Below, in pieces: positions 34,901-49,900 of a DNA stretch of 64,000 nt. Source of the stretch: Rugalucina vietnamica (taxonomy: Eukaryota; Mollusca; Bivalvia; Lucinida; Lucinidae). Below the pieces are notes generated by a model, which had not been told where the DNA came from, ran no database searches, and was given only the letters and a program-made list of their open reading frames with translations. The stretch covers positions 3,866,501 through 3,930,500 of the forward strand of contig OZ024869.1 in NCBI GenBank assembly GCA_964017185.1, written 5' to 3'. The position numbers were made by a program, and so were the translations under genes. Every line of letters begins with the position of its first letter. Position 1 is the first letter of the stretch.

Positions 34901-37900
34901 TGACCACAGATTCCATAGGCCCATAATTTTTCAGAAGTCTCCTGTGAGGCACTTTATCAAAAGCCTTACACAGGTCTAGGTAAATCACATCTACATCTTT
35001 TGCCTCGTCTAATATTTCTGTAAGGCTGGAAAAAAATAATATCTGTGTTTCCGCTAACCCGACCGACCCTTATTTTTTGTGCCAACCCTGCAGTTTTTAT
35101 TGCCATTTTGAAAGAAAATAAAAAGATTTTCATTCCTTATACCCTTGAAATTTTCAGATAAATGGACATATGACTTAAAATAAGTCAAAACTGCAAAAAT
35201 AATATTTAAAATCACTTTATTTAACTTTATGTTTTAAACCTCAACATGCTCAATGTCTGTCATTTTCTATTGTATTTGAGAAGAATTAAGTAGCATATTA
35301 TCAATTTTTACCTGTTTTCAACAAATAAAAATCAGAGCAAAAAAATAAAAAAAAAGTGCCTACCTACCGACCCTGATTTTTTTTTTTGGCGAAAACAGGT
35401 TGTTTTTTTTTACGCCTAAGGTCTTCTAGAAACTCTAACTATTGTGTAGTACCGGATTTACCCTTTCTGAATCCATGTTGTTCAGAAGAGAGAAAGTTAT
35501 TTCTTGTCATATGTTCTACTAATTGGTCCCTTATAAGTCTCTCCATTATTTTTCCAGGTACTGAGGTCAAACTAATGGGTCTATAATTTGCGGCTTTTGA
35601 TCTTGGCCCACTTTTATGGATTGCTGAAACATGACCGATTAACATGATTAATGTGTTACTATTTTTAGACACTAACAAAATCATGTTATGTCCAAAATAT
35701 TACAAATTTTTATCTTGGAATAAATATTATGCATTAATCTAAATGAATATGCAATGTTTTGATGAAAATATTCATTCTGATTTCATATTTTGTGCGCCAA
35801 ATTTTGAAAGGGCATAGATAAACACCAAGTAATGTACCTCCAGTCCTCCACCGAATGAGCAAAATTACCTGTATGACGTCATCCCTTCAGTTCCTATCTG
35901 GGACTTCTTTTATGACAGTAAATAGCTATTTTCCGATGGTTGTGACGATAATGCCACTTTTTGGACGGCCGTCATGCCGATGTTAATTGCTCAGGGAATT
36001 TTACTGTAATAGTTGATATTAAGCTATATGCATTTTACATATGAGATCATTTACCATGGTTAATTAATCTTCAGCAATAGAAATCTTTAAGAGGATATTT
36101 TATATACACCCACACTCATATACCCACATATATAGACATACATACACATTTACATATACTTTTTGTACACATATGATAGTCAATGATTTCATTAGCTCTC
36201 TACCTGGATCCATGACATTTCGTCTAAAACCATTTCGTCTAAAAGCCATTTTGTCTAAAGGACATTTCGTCTAAAGGACATTTTGTCTAAAAGACATTTC
36301 GTCTAAAGGACATTTCGTCTAAATGACATTTCGTCTAATGGACATTTCGTCTAATGGACATTTCGTCTAATACGACATTTCGTCTAAAATTCGTCAAAAA
36401 ATGTCTAAAATCGTCTAAAATTCGTCTAAAACTCGTCTAAAACATAAATGATAAGGAAAATATTTTTGAACAACATTTTATTGGATATCGATTTCATGAC
36501 ATTTATTAATAGCTCAAGTTGTAGTCAATCCCATAGACAATCCATGTATTTCATACTTAAATATTTAAAATGGTATAATAAAATTTAACAGTCAAAGGCA
36601 GATAGTATGGGTCATATTGTACAATTCCATGCATACTGTGCAAGGTCAAATAATAAAAAAACAATGTTTAGAATATGTTTTAAATATTCGGAATGATCTA
36701 ACAGGACCGAAGGAAAAATATGATTTGCACTAATATCTGTGTAAAAAGAAATGATTTAAACAAATATAGACCTACCACATTGTTTAATATTGATTTAAAG
36801 TGGGGTGCAACATTTGGTCTAAAAAATCTTAATTTTTCTTAACTTTTTTTTAGACCAAATGTCGCACCTGCTTGATTTTTTAGACGAATTGTCCATTAGA
36901 TGAAATGTCCTTTAGACGAAATGTCATTTAGACAAATTGTCCATTAGACGAAATGTCCTTTAGACGAAATGGCATTTAGACGAAATGGCATTTAGACGAA
37001 ATGGTTTTAAACGAAATGTCCTGCACCCCTCTACCTAGCTGGTTACCCCCAGATCGGCATTGTCTTGTCTTTTTGAAACAAACCAATCACGTTCTCACTG
37101 GTTCCTACATTACAAATCTGTGCATCACTGGGGTGTTCGATAACAGTAGTAGAGAAAGTTAAGGAAGACTTCATCCTGTGATTCCCCAAGAATGGCCACT
37201 AAAGATTGTCCATCATGTCGCCAATGTAGGTCCACCTCTAAAATAAAATACCTCTAATTTTTACTTAGGGTTGCATATAATTGAGCCGCCCCATGGAAAA
37301 ACCAACAATCTGCATACGCAGAAAATACGTAGGCGAAAACAAAGGCGCAGATCAGCTTCGCAGTAACTGCGAAACTGATCAGCGCCTTTGTTTTCGCTAC
37401 ACGGATAGTACATTTCCTATTCTTCTTAAATTCGAAATTTCAAGCTTCTAGCCTGCTTCTGTAAGTGCACAGACTGGTTTGTGTTGGCCTGTTCGGAAAC
37501 CACATTGTTGGTTTTCCCACGAGGGGGCTCAATTGTTAGTGTTTTGTTTTGTAGGCTGCTATCTGGGACTGTTTGAACCACTACGCCTTCTCTGATGCCA
37601 CCTTCTTGGCTGAGAGATTATTTGCTGAAGGTATGTTTGTATTTATTTGTTTGAGTTGATGCTTATTGTTCCAGTCAACAGCCATGATCATGTCGGGACA
37701 TTGCCTCCATTTTATAGGACTTTTATCCAACATTAGGATGTCATGACATCCAAAAAGTTTTTCAAATATAACCATCCAAGTAAGCCACTAAGGCTTATAG
37801 ATATGTATGGATGGTTTGACTCGAGACCACTTTTCCTGGGCAGGCTGAGACCTGAGGGGTTAACCATTGAGACAATCTATTTATTTAGGCTTCAAATGGG

Positions 37901-40900
37901 TGGGGGTCTGGTATGTTTGTTAATGAACCTTGATCCTTGGCACCCCTGGTGTGGTATTGTCAGTTTGACATTTCACCAGTAAACTATTCTGATTCTGATA
38001 GTAAGTTGCAACATACATGTATGATGATGTTTCTTGGTGAGGAACAGAAATATTTTTTCCATTTTTTTTAGCTCGCCTGCACGAAGTGCATAGAGCTATT
38101 GTAGTCACCTCGGTCGTGCGCGTTTACGTTTACGTTTACGTTTACGTGTGCGTCCGCGTCACACTTTCGGTTAAAGTTTTTTAAAAGTCTATATCTCTTG
38201 ACCATGTTGATGGATCAAGTTGATACTTTGCATGTTGTTAGATATTGGTCTGAAGTTTTACGCAGTACCATCATGACCCACCCTGGGTGACCTTGAGGTC
38301 AAGGTCACAGACTTAGAAATTTTGTGTTTAAGTTTTTGGTTAAAGTTTTTTAAAAGTCTATATCTCTTGACCATGTTGATGGATCAAGTTGATACTTTGC
38401 ATGTTGCTAGATATTGGTCTGAAGTTTTACTCAGTACCATCATGACCCACCCTGGGTGACCTTGAGGTCAAGGTCACAGACTTAGAAATTTTGTGTTTAA
38501 GTTTTTGGTTAAAGTTTTTAAAAAGTCTATATCTCTTGACCATGTTGATGGATCAAGTTGATACTTTGCATGATGCTAGATATTGGTCTGAAGTTTTACG
38601 CAGTTCCATCATGACCCACCCTGGGTGACCTTGAGGTCAAGGTCACGGACTTAGAAATTTTGTGTTTAAGTTTTTGGTTAATGTTTTTGTAAGTCTATAT
38701 CTCTTGACCGTATTGATGGATTGAGTTGATACTTTGCATGTTGCTAGATATTGGTCTGAAGTTTTACGCAGTACCATCATGACCCACCCTGGGTGACCTT
38801 TAGGTCAAGGTCACAGACTTAGAAATTTTGTGTTTAAGTTTTTGGTTAATGTTTTTGTAAGTCTATATCTCTTGACCATATTGATGGATGGAGTTGATAC
38901 TTTGCATGTTGCTAGATGTTGGTCTGAAGTTTTACGCAGTACCATCATGACCCACCCTGGATGACCTTGAGGTCAAGGTCACAGACTTAAAAATTTTGTG
39001 TTTAAGTTTTTGGTAAATGTTTTTGTAAGTCTATATCTCTTGACCATATTGATGGATTGAGTTGATACTTTGCATTTTGCTAGATATTGGTCTGAAGTTT
39101 TACGCAGTACCATCATGACCCACCTGAGTGACCTTGAGGTCAAGGTCATGGGTCATAGATTTTAACAGATGTAGTGGCAAAGCACAAGTCAGGCGAGCTA
39201 CGCTGTCCTGCGACAGCTCTTATTCATGTATGGTGCCACCAATCGAAGATAGTCCATTTGAGTACTCACAAATTGAGAGGTACTCATATGGACCGTCTTG
39301 GTGGTATTGTTACACATGTAAATGAGTACCCATAACTTTTATAGGGCTGACATGCGAAATATGGAAATTATGAGTCAGTTGCCGCCAAACAAACATCTTT
39401 GTCTAGCTTAAAATTGCAAAATTATCCATTTCACATTTGAGCCACCTCATAAAAAAACCAACAACAACCTGATTAAAAAAACAACAACATGCATAGACAA
39501 AAAAAAAGTCGCAGGACAGCTTTGTAGTAACTGCACAGCTGATCAAAGTCTTTGTTTTCACTGCACAGATCTGTGCAGCGATAAAGACCCTGATCAGCTG
39601 TGCAATTTCTAATCTTCTTAAATCTGAAATTTCAAGCTTCTAGCCTGTATCTGTGGCTGTATAGACCGCTTTATGTCAGACCTGGTCAGGTACCTAAAAT
39701 TGTTGGTTTACTCCTGCGAAGGCTCATGTTTTAACAAAGTACACATAGATGAGAACAGTAAGTGACTCACTGATTGGCTTTGATGATCTTAGCCTGAGAT
39801 TTTCATTGTATACATACTTATTTTCATAGTGTTCAGGCTACAGAGATACATGTATAATCAGGGTTCGCACAGGCTTGAAAAGTACTTGAAAATGAAAAGC
39901 AGACTTGAAAAGTCCTTGAAAACAAAATTTGCCTTGAAAAGTGCTTGGAAACTGAGCATAGACCTTGAAAAGTACTTGATTTTACTTTTTCTCGTGTTCC
40001 AGACAGCTGCCAGACAGCTGGAAACAATCTTAAAGTCATATTTGGACTTTTCAAAACAAAATTGGCATGTTTTAACATAATTTGAAAGAAGTTAACAGAT
40101 TTTAAAACAAAAGTGATTCACAGTCTGCAAATACTGCTGAATAACATTGCAAGAATTTACAAATATGTGTAAGTATTATCCATCAACTAGTCCTTGAAAA
40201 TCTGAAGACTTGTCCTTGAAAAGTCTATCTATCTTCTGATACTGAGTCGATCAATTTCTGATCATCACCTCAGGTGTGGGGTGGGTGGCTAAATTTAGAA
40301 TTTAGTCAGGGGAAAATAAAACATTTGGGGTGGACCATTAAAACTATTTACAAGATATAGATGAGAGGCATACTATATCCTTGAGAAGTCCTTGAAATTT
40401 ACTTGTCCTTGCCTGTATGAACCCTGAATTAATTTATTTTCTACCCATTTGAGCTTTGCAATGATCACAATTACATGATTACTTTCCCTTTTCCCTGAAA
40501 AAAAAAGCCTTGAAAAGCCTCTGACAGTATTGAATGAGCTATATTAATATTTTTCAGTGTCCAGTGATGAAGCCCAGTATCTACTGGCCACTTGCTACTA
40601 CCGGGCTGGGAAGCCATTTCAGACTTATTCGCTACTCCAGAGGCGAGGCTGTCAGTCTGCAGAGTGCAAATTCTTGCTGGCAAGATGTTGCTTCGATATA
40701 GGAAAGTAAGTGGCCAGTTGCCCTTCCCGTTTTGGAAAAAATGACCACAATAGAATGATTGCACTCATGTACCTATACAGTACCCAGTTTTGATTCCATG
40801 GTGGATATAATAATGCAATGTAATATAAAAAAATACAAACTCATATGATGATAAAATTTCTTAGTAAAGGGCAAGTCAATAAGTTTGAGCTTCAGAAAAC

Positions 40901-43900
40901 TGTCAAGGCAGCAATGGGTAACGTACAGTTGCTCAATACTAGTTTTCTGATGCCACAATTTCAAAAGAACATCTTTTAAAACTGTGAATTTCAATGCATT
41001 TGTCATATGGCTCTGTTATGTGCTTTCCATTTATTCATTCCAAATAAATTATTATATGCTGTGTGTTTTTTTATGCACATTGAAAGTGAGCAGCTGCATA
41101 AGAAACCATCAACATGCATGGAAAGTCCTTGAAAAGTCCTTGAAAACAAAATTTGCCTTGAAAAGTGCTTGGAAACTGAGCATAGACCTTGAAAAGTACA
41201 TGTACTTGATTTTACTTTTTTTTGTGTTCCAGACAGCTGCCAGATCGATTACAAAGGTGCAGGTCAGCTCTGCAGTAACTTCACGGTTGATCCGTACCTT
41301 TGTTTTCCCTCCATAGATACATGTAGTTTGATGCCTCTTCCTTCTAAATCTGAAATTTCCAGCTTCTATCTATTTTCGGGCTTCAGCCTGGTTTGCGTGG
41401 AACCTGGTCGTAAACCCAGATTTTGATGGTTCCATTTTGAAATAAAATGTTTGATTTCCTTACAGGTTTTCTGAAGCAGAGGTGATACTGGCCGGTAACA
41501 TCCTCAGTAAAGTGAAAAGTCACGAGGAAATAGAGATGGAATTTGGAAATCTTTCTAGTCATGTGTTTTCATTGCTCGGTGCTATATATAGTCGGACAGA
41601 ACGGCCACAAAAAGCCATTGACTGTTATAAGAAGAGTTTAAAATTAAATCCTTTATTGTGGACTGCATATGAAAGATTATGTCAGTTAGGTAAGATGGCA
41701 AAAATACTACTGTAAATTCGGAAATTTTCGTGTGACTTTTATTTTGCAAATTTTCTATTTCCGAATTATTAGCGAGTTCTTGAATTCACAAGTGAATGTA
41801 CATATATTCTAAAATGTTTAAAGTGACTATTTATTAGCGAGAACTTTGGATTCGCGAGGCAACCAATTTGCGAATAGTAGCGAAAATTAAGTTCTCGCGA
41901 AGATTTTCGGATTTACAGTATTTGCATGCAATTCCAGACTTGTCATTCAAATACCCTATTTGTTATATTTAGCGCTAAGTTTTCAAAGTTGCCTCAGAAA
42001 TGCTCAATAAAGTCACATTCTAATAAGCGCACACAAAATCTGAAGAGAACATGGGAATCACTGAAGTAAGCTAGTCTAAAACGTTGATGTTGATGCATTC
42101 TACGTATTAAAACCGTTGCAAAATGTTTTGGATTATATCTTAGTACACCTACTAGAATATGAGAAAACCAACAATCTGCATATGCGAAAACAAAGACGCA
42201 GATCAGCTTCGCGGTAACCGCGAAGCTGATCAGCGCCTTTGTTTTCGCTACACGGATAGTACACTTCCTCTTCTTCCTAGTCTAAAATGTTGATGTTGAT
42301 GCATTCTACGTATTAAAATTTAAAACCGTTGCAAAATGTTTTGGATTAAATCTTAGTACACCTACTAGACTATTCTAGTGGCAAAACTGGTGTACAGGAT
42401 ACTCACTGTTGGTTCATGCATTTCATTGCTTTACTCTGCAGTTAAACCTTTTCGTTCAAATTATGGACTACCTGCATCAAATATTTGAGCTGTGCCATGA
42501 GAAAACCAGCAATTTGCATATGCAAAAACAAAGATACAGATTAGTTTCGCAGTAGCCGCGAAGCTGATCAGCACCATTGTTTTTGCTACAGGGATAGTGC
42601 AGTCTTCTGTTTTCGTTATCCAAAATTTCCAGCCTCTAGCCATCCTCGGTGCTTGTACAGCTTGGTTTGTGTCAGACCTGTTCGGAAACCATATTGTTGG
42701 TTTGCTCATGGTTTGCTCAAATATTTAGGAGAAAACTATTGTGATATGTATGCAAAATTGAGAAATTAAAACAAATTATTTGCAGGTGAAAAAATAGACC
42801 CAGCGACAGTTTTTAATGTTCCCAATGCCAACCAAGTGAACCTACTCCTACAGAACACAAGACAGCCCACCGTTGTGATACAACAACCTCAAGCCCCTCC
42901 CCCTCAAGTCCAGGCCCCTCCCACTGTCACAGTGTCCGAGACCCATGTGACTGAAGCTCCTTCTCCACAACCACCACGGACTGAAGAACAGTCAACTCAG
43001 GTAACTAGATATACAAGAATGACAAGGGCCTCGGGCGCACACCCACATCCAAACACACAAAAATATATGGCTCGATTTGTTTGTTTGTTTTGGTGCTTCA
43101 CATCTATGGTGAACAGCTAGGGTTATGTCAGGATGGTCAGTTATTCCTCGGCTAGCCTTCCAGAGGCAGAGTTCCATTACTTAGGAAAAAAGAAAAATGA
43201 CTGTTGATATATTTTTGTGACAAAAAGATGACTGAATGCTTGAATGTTTGGTTAAAATGCAGTAAAATATGAGCCGCCTCGTGGAAAAACCAACAATGTG
43301 GTTTCAGAACAGGTCCGACACAAACCGAGCTTTACACGCACAGAAGCATGCTAGAAGCTTGAAATTTTGGATTTATTAAGTAGAGGAATTGTACTATCCA
43401 TGTAGCGAAAACAAAGGCGCTGATCAGCTTCGCGGTTACCGCGAAGCTGATCTGCGTCTTTGTTTTCGCCTATGCAGATTGTTGGTTTTCCCATGAGGCG
43501 GTTCATATGTTTATGTGAGTTATATCTGGGAGCTTATTGCTTTGATATGCAAAACTCAAATTCAATTAGAGCAGCTGATACCAAGGTTTGAAATTTCTAT
43601 CGAAAACAAAGTAGAAAACATGACATTGAACAGTCATGGTAAATTATGAGGAAAATATTCTTAGCGGGATATTAATTGAGCCGTGTCATGAGAAAACCAA
43701 CAATGAAGTTTTTAACAGGTCCCACACAAACTGAGCTGTACAAGCACAGAAGAAGGCTAGAAGCTTGAAATTTATAGATTTAGAAAGTAGAGGAATTGTT
43801 TATTGAAAACATTTCGCTGATCAGCTTCGCGGTTTTCGCATATGCAGATTATTTGTTTTCTCATGATGCGGTTGATATCCTTAGTGGGATGTTAATTAAC

Positions 43901-46900
43901 TTCCCATGATGTTAATTGGCATCCCAGGTGGCTCAGCATGTTAAAGTTTAACAGCTGTAACTTAACCACTGTAAACAAGTTTCTCTTGTAAATTACATTG
44001 AAAACATGCTTTTTCGTTCTTTGAAAAATTCATAAAGATGTCAAGGTCACGATGCAGGTGAAATTACTTTCATGGCTTGTTCCTTACAAAAGAAAGTGCA
44101 TCATGACAACATGTCTGTAAAAAGTATACTCCCTTGAATCCCACTTTTATGTAGTGAAAACGGGGTTTACAGGAGTTTCCTTTATTCTTTTTTTTTTTTT
44201 CTCGATCAAAAGCATAGATTGTGGGTACTGGTTAGAATCGCCTGATTTCAGTAAAGTCAGTCCAAACGAATCTCCATTCTGAATCTTTGCATATGTATGT
44301 TTCAGTTTTAATGTCAGGCTTTGTGAAATTGCTACAGTAGAAGCAGTTCTGCTTATGATTGAACTACAGCTCTTCAGGGCCCAATTGTTTAAGATTAACA
44401 ACTTCGTTAGTTAGTGATTCGTTAAAATTTCAAACATGAATGTTACAAATACACTGTTATTTTTTGTTGATAAAATGTGAGAATCGTTTGCAATGCAAAG
44501 GATTCTCACATTTTATTTACAAAAAATAAGATGGTATTTGCTTATGTAGTCGGCATGTATTTAACGAGTTGGGGTGTTAACGATAACGTTAAGCTAACAA
44601 AGTTTTGAACAACCGGCCCCTGGGTTCTTTAGATTCCTGCGTAGTCCAGAAGTTGTGAAGTTAGGCAATACTGAGACATAGCATTCTTAACTTACATAAG
44701 TCTGGCCTCCTTTTTATGAGACAGAGGCAAACAGTATAGCCCCAGATGTGACGCCGCAAAACCCGGCGTCCCATCTGGGGCTATCTTGTTTGCTAAAGAG
44801 GAATTTCATTGAAACAATGGAATAAAAATTCAAAATCACAACTGATGTTCCTGAAATTGACAGAAGACACACCCAAATGATGATAATAATGGGAAAGTCC
44901 ATTCATCAATAATGGGTTACATTAACCTGTTGATGTTTTTTCAGCTTTTAACAACGCCCAACCCTCCAAGTGTGGACTTGTCCTCTCAGCACACCCCAGA
45001 AAACACAGGAACCATTCATGATAAAATCATGCTGAGTGTATCTGGAGCTCCTAAGACTACTAGAAAACGTTGTGTAACTGGCGTACCATTGAACTTGTCG
45101 AAGAACGCTTGTAATTTGAATAATCTGTTTAATAATGTACAAGACAGTGATACTGAAATGGTGATAGGTTCTCAAACTATAGCAATGAGGGGTGTTACGA
45201 AAGCAGGAATTGGAAAAGGTCTTTTGTCAGAGACATTAATTCTTAGTCCTTTATCACCTAGGTAGGTTTATTATGTGTATTATATAATTATGTAAGGATC
45301 ATTAAGGATTAAGGTGTATGACTTAACTCAATTTTATTTGCAAATCATATAACATTTAACAATGAATACATGAAATGCGCCCATAAAAGGCAGAATTTAT
45401 GACAAAAGAATAAAAATAAACAAATTCCCATTCCACCCCCACCCCCCCAATAAGTGCAGAAGTACCCAGTCATGTCCGGAAATCATCGGCCAAGTTCGTA
45501 GTTCGACACAAAAGGTACTGACCGGGCACTTCCATACATACTCCAAAATCTAGAAAAGTTAGACTCAGTGCCATCTTCGCCAGATCATGGAGTACACCAG
45601 TCGCTTGTATCCACAGATATTTACTAAACTGTTGTTTTGCCAATATACTTGTTACCTGATAGATATCAATGTTAAAGAATTTGCGAAGACACACTGAACC
45701 AGACTACCACATGTTTAAAGTAATTATATTCATATTTTTCATATGACAATAAGAAAAATCCAAGCATTGTTTTTGCTACTTGGATAGTAGAATTCCTATG
45801 TTACTTAAATCCTAAATTTCAAGCTTCTAGTCTTTTTCTATGACTCTACAGACCGGTTTGTGTCAGACCTGGTTAGAATCAGCTGAGCATGAAATTTCAA
45901 CTGCTCATAATATTGAAATAGTTAAAAATTGTGGAAAATTCAGGTTCAAAACACAAAAACTGATCATTTATCCTCATAAATATTAAAATGCCAACAGTTG
46001 TTGATAAAATGAGCAGGGGAAATTTTAGTCTCAGCTGAGTTGAGCATGGAAAAAGTTTTATAATGTCGGGACGCTGATATGTATTTCGGTGTCTGTTTTC
46101 AGTTTTGGAATTTTACCATTGGAAACCCCAAGTCCAAATGAGGCCAAACAACAAAGTATTCCTTTTATAACACCAATAGGTTTGTCAGAAGCTAATGTAG
46201 AAAGCAAGGCACCTAGGAAGGTAAGAATTCTGAGAAATGTAAAACAGGGCCCTGCTCATTGGGGCTGTGAGAAAAAGATGGGCTGCTTGTGCTCCCTGAC
46301 AAAGCTTATTACATACTGACTGACCATCTGAATGCTGGTTAACATTATTTGAGCCGCCTCGTGGGAAAACCAACAATGTGGTTTCCGAACAGGTCCGACA
46401 CAAACCAGCCTGTACAGCTACAGAAGCAGGCTAGAAGCTTGAAATTTTGGAGTTAAGTAGAGGAGGAATTGTACTATCCGAGTAGCGAAAACAAAGGCGC
46501 TGATCAGCTTCGCGGTTACCCGCGAAGCTGATCTGCGTCTTTGTTTTCGCCTATGCAGATTGTTGGTTTTCCCATGAGGCGGCTCATTTATAGAAGGGTC
46601 TGAGCCTGCCTTGGAAATGTGGTTATGTCTATAAGCTTAAGTTGTTTGAAGTACATACAGTTCTTGTTTAAACTTAGACGAAAGACATCTTATGCATGGT
46701 ATGCATATAAGGTGATAAGTTCTACATAGTTTTGATATTTCAGTTTACCAGTTTTAAAGAGGTAGCAAAATTGCAATATCTTTGAAGCAAAAACAAGGGA
46801 ATGATCAGACACCATATCACTGATCTGAGCCCTTGTTTTGTATATGTTCCATTCAGGTTTTCCAAAGACCAAATTGATAATAGAGTGATGACAAACATAT

Positions 46901-49900
46901 CTGGTTACCCAAATAGAAATTTATTGTGAATTGTTGTCGTTGTAGCCTATGACCCGACATGCTCAGAAACAAACCCTGATGCCAAAGAATCCAGTTTTAA
47001 ATCAGACAGGCAATACTCGAGACAACAATTCTAACCTCAAGTAAGTAGGCTTTCTACAAGTTTGCTTTTTGAAGATATTTCAAATTTCACAGTTGATACC
47101 ATTAGCATTTATGTTGACCACTATCAAAGATGCAGATTGCCTTGGTTGATTCTGCTTTGACAACCAAAATTTGCTCTAGTTTTGAGTACTTTTTGCATGA
47201 ACATGTTAAGCTTCATTTAAAACACCCAACCCTACAGACTTGAATTACTGAAGGGAGATGAAGGGATGTGTGTCCCTTTTTCAGTTTGTTCAGTCTTGGC
47301 TTTTATTTTTTCTTTTGATACAGTTTTATCCAATGGTCCTCTCCTTATGCCTATTCAGGAAACAAGATAGGCTGGTTTGCTGTCATCAGTAACTTATAAA
47401 ATGTATGCTGTTTACAATAGCTGACTCATGTATTACATGTAAAGCGATGATACATTCCAACAATAATACAAACTTTCTTCCCCATTTTTCAGTACACAGA
47501 ATAACCCTCCTAACGTTAGACGTAGCTCTAGATTATTTGGTAACTCAAACTCCAGTTCTGTTAAGGTAAGTTTGGAACATTTTTTTCAAGGACGATAGTA
47601 TTGAGCTTTTAAACGTTGGTTGTTTTGTGAAAAAAAAAAAAAAAGTAATTCATTTTCGCTTTCAGTATTTGTTTTGCCATTGACATTTACTTGAGGAGTA
47701 GACGTCCTCATTATTGTATGGCTAAATTTGCTTTTAAAAGTCTCTGTAATGCAGTACTTCATGTTCTGGCTTTGTTAGGCTGGGTCCGTAGTTCAATCCT
47801 GTACTTCTTCAGTCTTTCAAAGGAGCCTTTAACCAAGCTCCTGTCTCTGTTTAACCTCACTGCATTGTATACAAACACAAGGACAACATAATATGCTTTG
47901 AATAGTTGACTTAAGTTTTAAATTGAAAAAAAAATAAAAAAATCGAGACTTAATGTTTTATCTGATAGACATTGCAGTGAAATCATGCCAGGATTACCAG
48001 GCCTCGAGGTTATAAAACTTTTTTCAAGCTCCGCTCAGCTGAGCATGAAATTTAAACTGCTCATAAATAACAAAATAGCCGAAGTAAATTGAAATTTCAA
48101 CTTTAGGTCATCAAAGCCTGTAATTTATCCTGCTCATAAATGTTAAAATGCCAACAATTGTTGGCATTTTAACATTTATGAGCAGGATAAATTTTAGTCT
48201 CAGCTCAGTTGAGCATGAAAAAAGTTTTATAACCTCCGTGCCAGGCCAGCTTTTGCATAGACATTCTTTATTGCATCTTTACAGGAAAACAATAAAAGTC
48301 AAAGCAAGTCGAGATTTACCAGTCCTAAAGCTGTGAGTCGGAAATCTAAGACAAGAATGAGTAAATCTAAACAGGAACTGAACGAGATCAATAAAGGGGA
48401 GATAATTCTCGACTCTAAGCCAGCGCCACAAGAAACTCAGCCACAGGTGCAGATAGCTCAGATGCAGCACCAGTCCTTAGGTGAGTTAACCCGTTAATGA
48501 CAAACAAGACTTTACCATTGTTATCATATGGGTGAGTCCACTTTCATTTTAGCATCGGGAATGATTTTGAATTTTATTCCATTTTTTGACAAAATTCTCC
48601 TAAGCAAACAGAATAAGCTCAGATGGGATGCCACGTTCTGCGGCATCACAACCGGGACTATACTGTTTGCCTATGTCCCATAAAAAGTATGCCAGGCTAT
48701 TTGAGTTAATGAACAAAAACACATCCATGTAATACACAGATTGTTCTTACGTCTGTCAAAACTGTAAATTTTCAGTTTATAAGTTATTTTTTGAGTATGG
48801 CTCAAAACATAAATTGTGGGTACAAATTAGAAGCGCTGTGTTTTAAACGAGTGCCCATAATCTATGTAAGAAGAAAATGTATGTCATTTTACATTCCTGT
48901 TTTACAATATAAAAGTAGAAAAAGTGTAAGGGAATATATATCACATATACAGGTTATTCTGATGATAAAATAATTGCAAGGCGGCATATCTATTTTGTTT
49001 GTTGAGTGATCATTCAAATATTCTGGTAAAAAAAACTCTTCCGTGTGTTACATTCATTCTACTTGCGAAGGTCAAAAGTAGTTCTAGTTAGTTTTTTTTT
49101 TCTAGTTAGTTTTGTTTAATTTCTGTTTGCGGCCCCTGTGGCCAAGCGGTTAAGAGCGCTGTTTCTTAATCACTCGATCATCTCAATGCTGTGTCTGGTG
49201 TAGGTTTGAGCCCCGCACTGGCCACATGTGAGACAAGCCAAGTTCTGCTTGCGGGTGTGCCAGGTGGTTTTTCTCGGGGTTCTCCCGTTTTCGCCCACCT
49301 ACTGATTGGCCCGTCTCATATGAGCTGAAATAATCTTGAAAGGGACGTAAAACTGAATTTAAAAAAAAACAAATAAAAAAAACTATGTCACACAAGGTTG
49401 AACTTGCCCTTTTAGTATAGCCTGGGTGCATTCTGTGAGATTTTAAGGCTTCAGAAACAAAATATTTGAACAGTCTTATGAGAAAACCAATAATCTGGGT
49501 TTCTGAACATGTCTGACAAACCAAGCTGCACATGCACAGAAGGTGGCTAGAGGCTGGAAATTTAGAAAGTAGAGGAATTGTACTAGCGGTCCTTATAGCG
49601 AAAACACAGATGCTGATCAGCTTCATGGTTTATGTGAAGCTGATCTGCGTCTTTGTTTTCGCCAAAGCAAAATGTTGGTTCTCTCATGACGCGGCTCAAA
49701 TATTTAAAAGTGGCCACTTAGAACTTTGGCAGAGAGTATGTTTACACATACATGCAAGCTCAGATCATCATCTCAATTCTTATCTCATCAGTTCCTTTCT
49801 TTTTTATTTCTGTGGAACTGTATGATAGGCCGTACCTTTCATTGTACAAAATTATTTTTTTTTCTTCTATTCCAGTTGGTATTTTAGCCCTACTCCAGGC

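Noticed and set aside
36214-37020. Possible CRISPR-like array of short repeats
   Set aside because: Eukaryotic context, no unique spacers between units, and the array is inverted at the other end of a mobile element.
49127-49210. Candidate tRNA-Leu gene
   Set aside because: A- and B-box-like motifs exist, but the acceptor arm does not pair and a SINE body with an A-rich tail follows.
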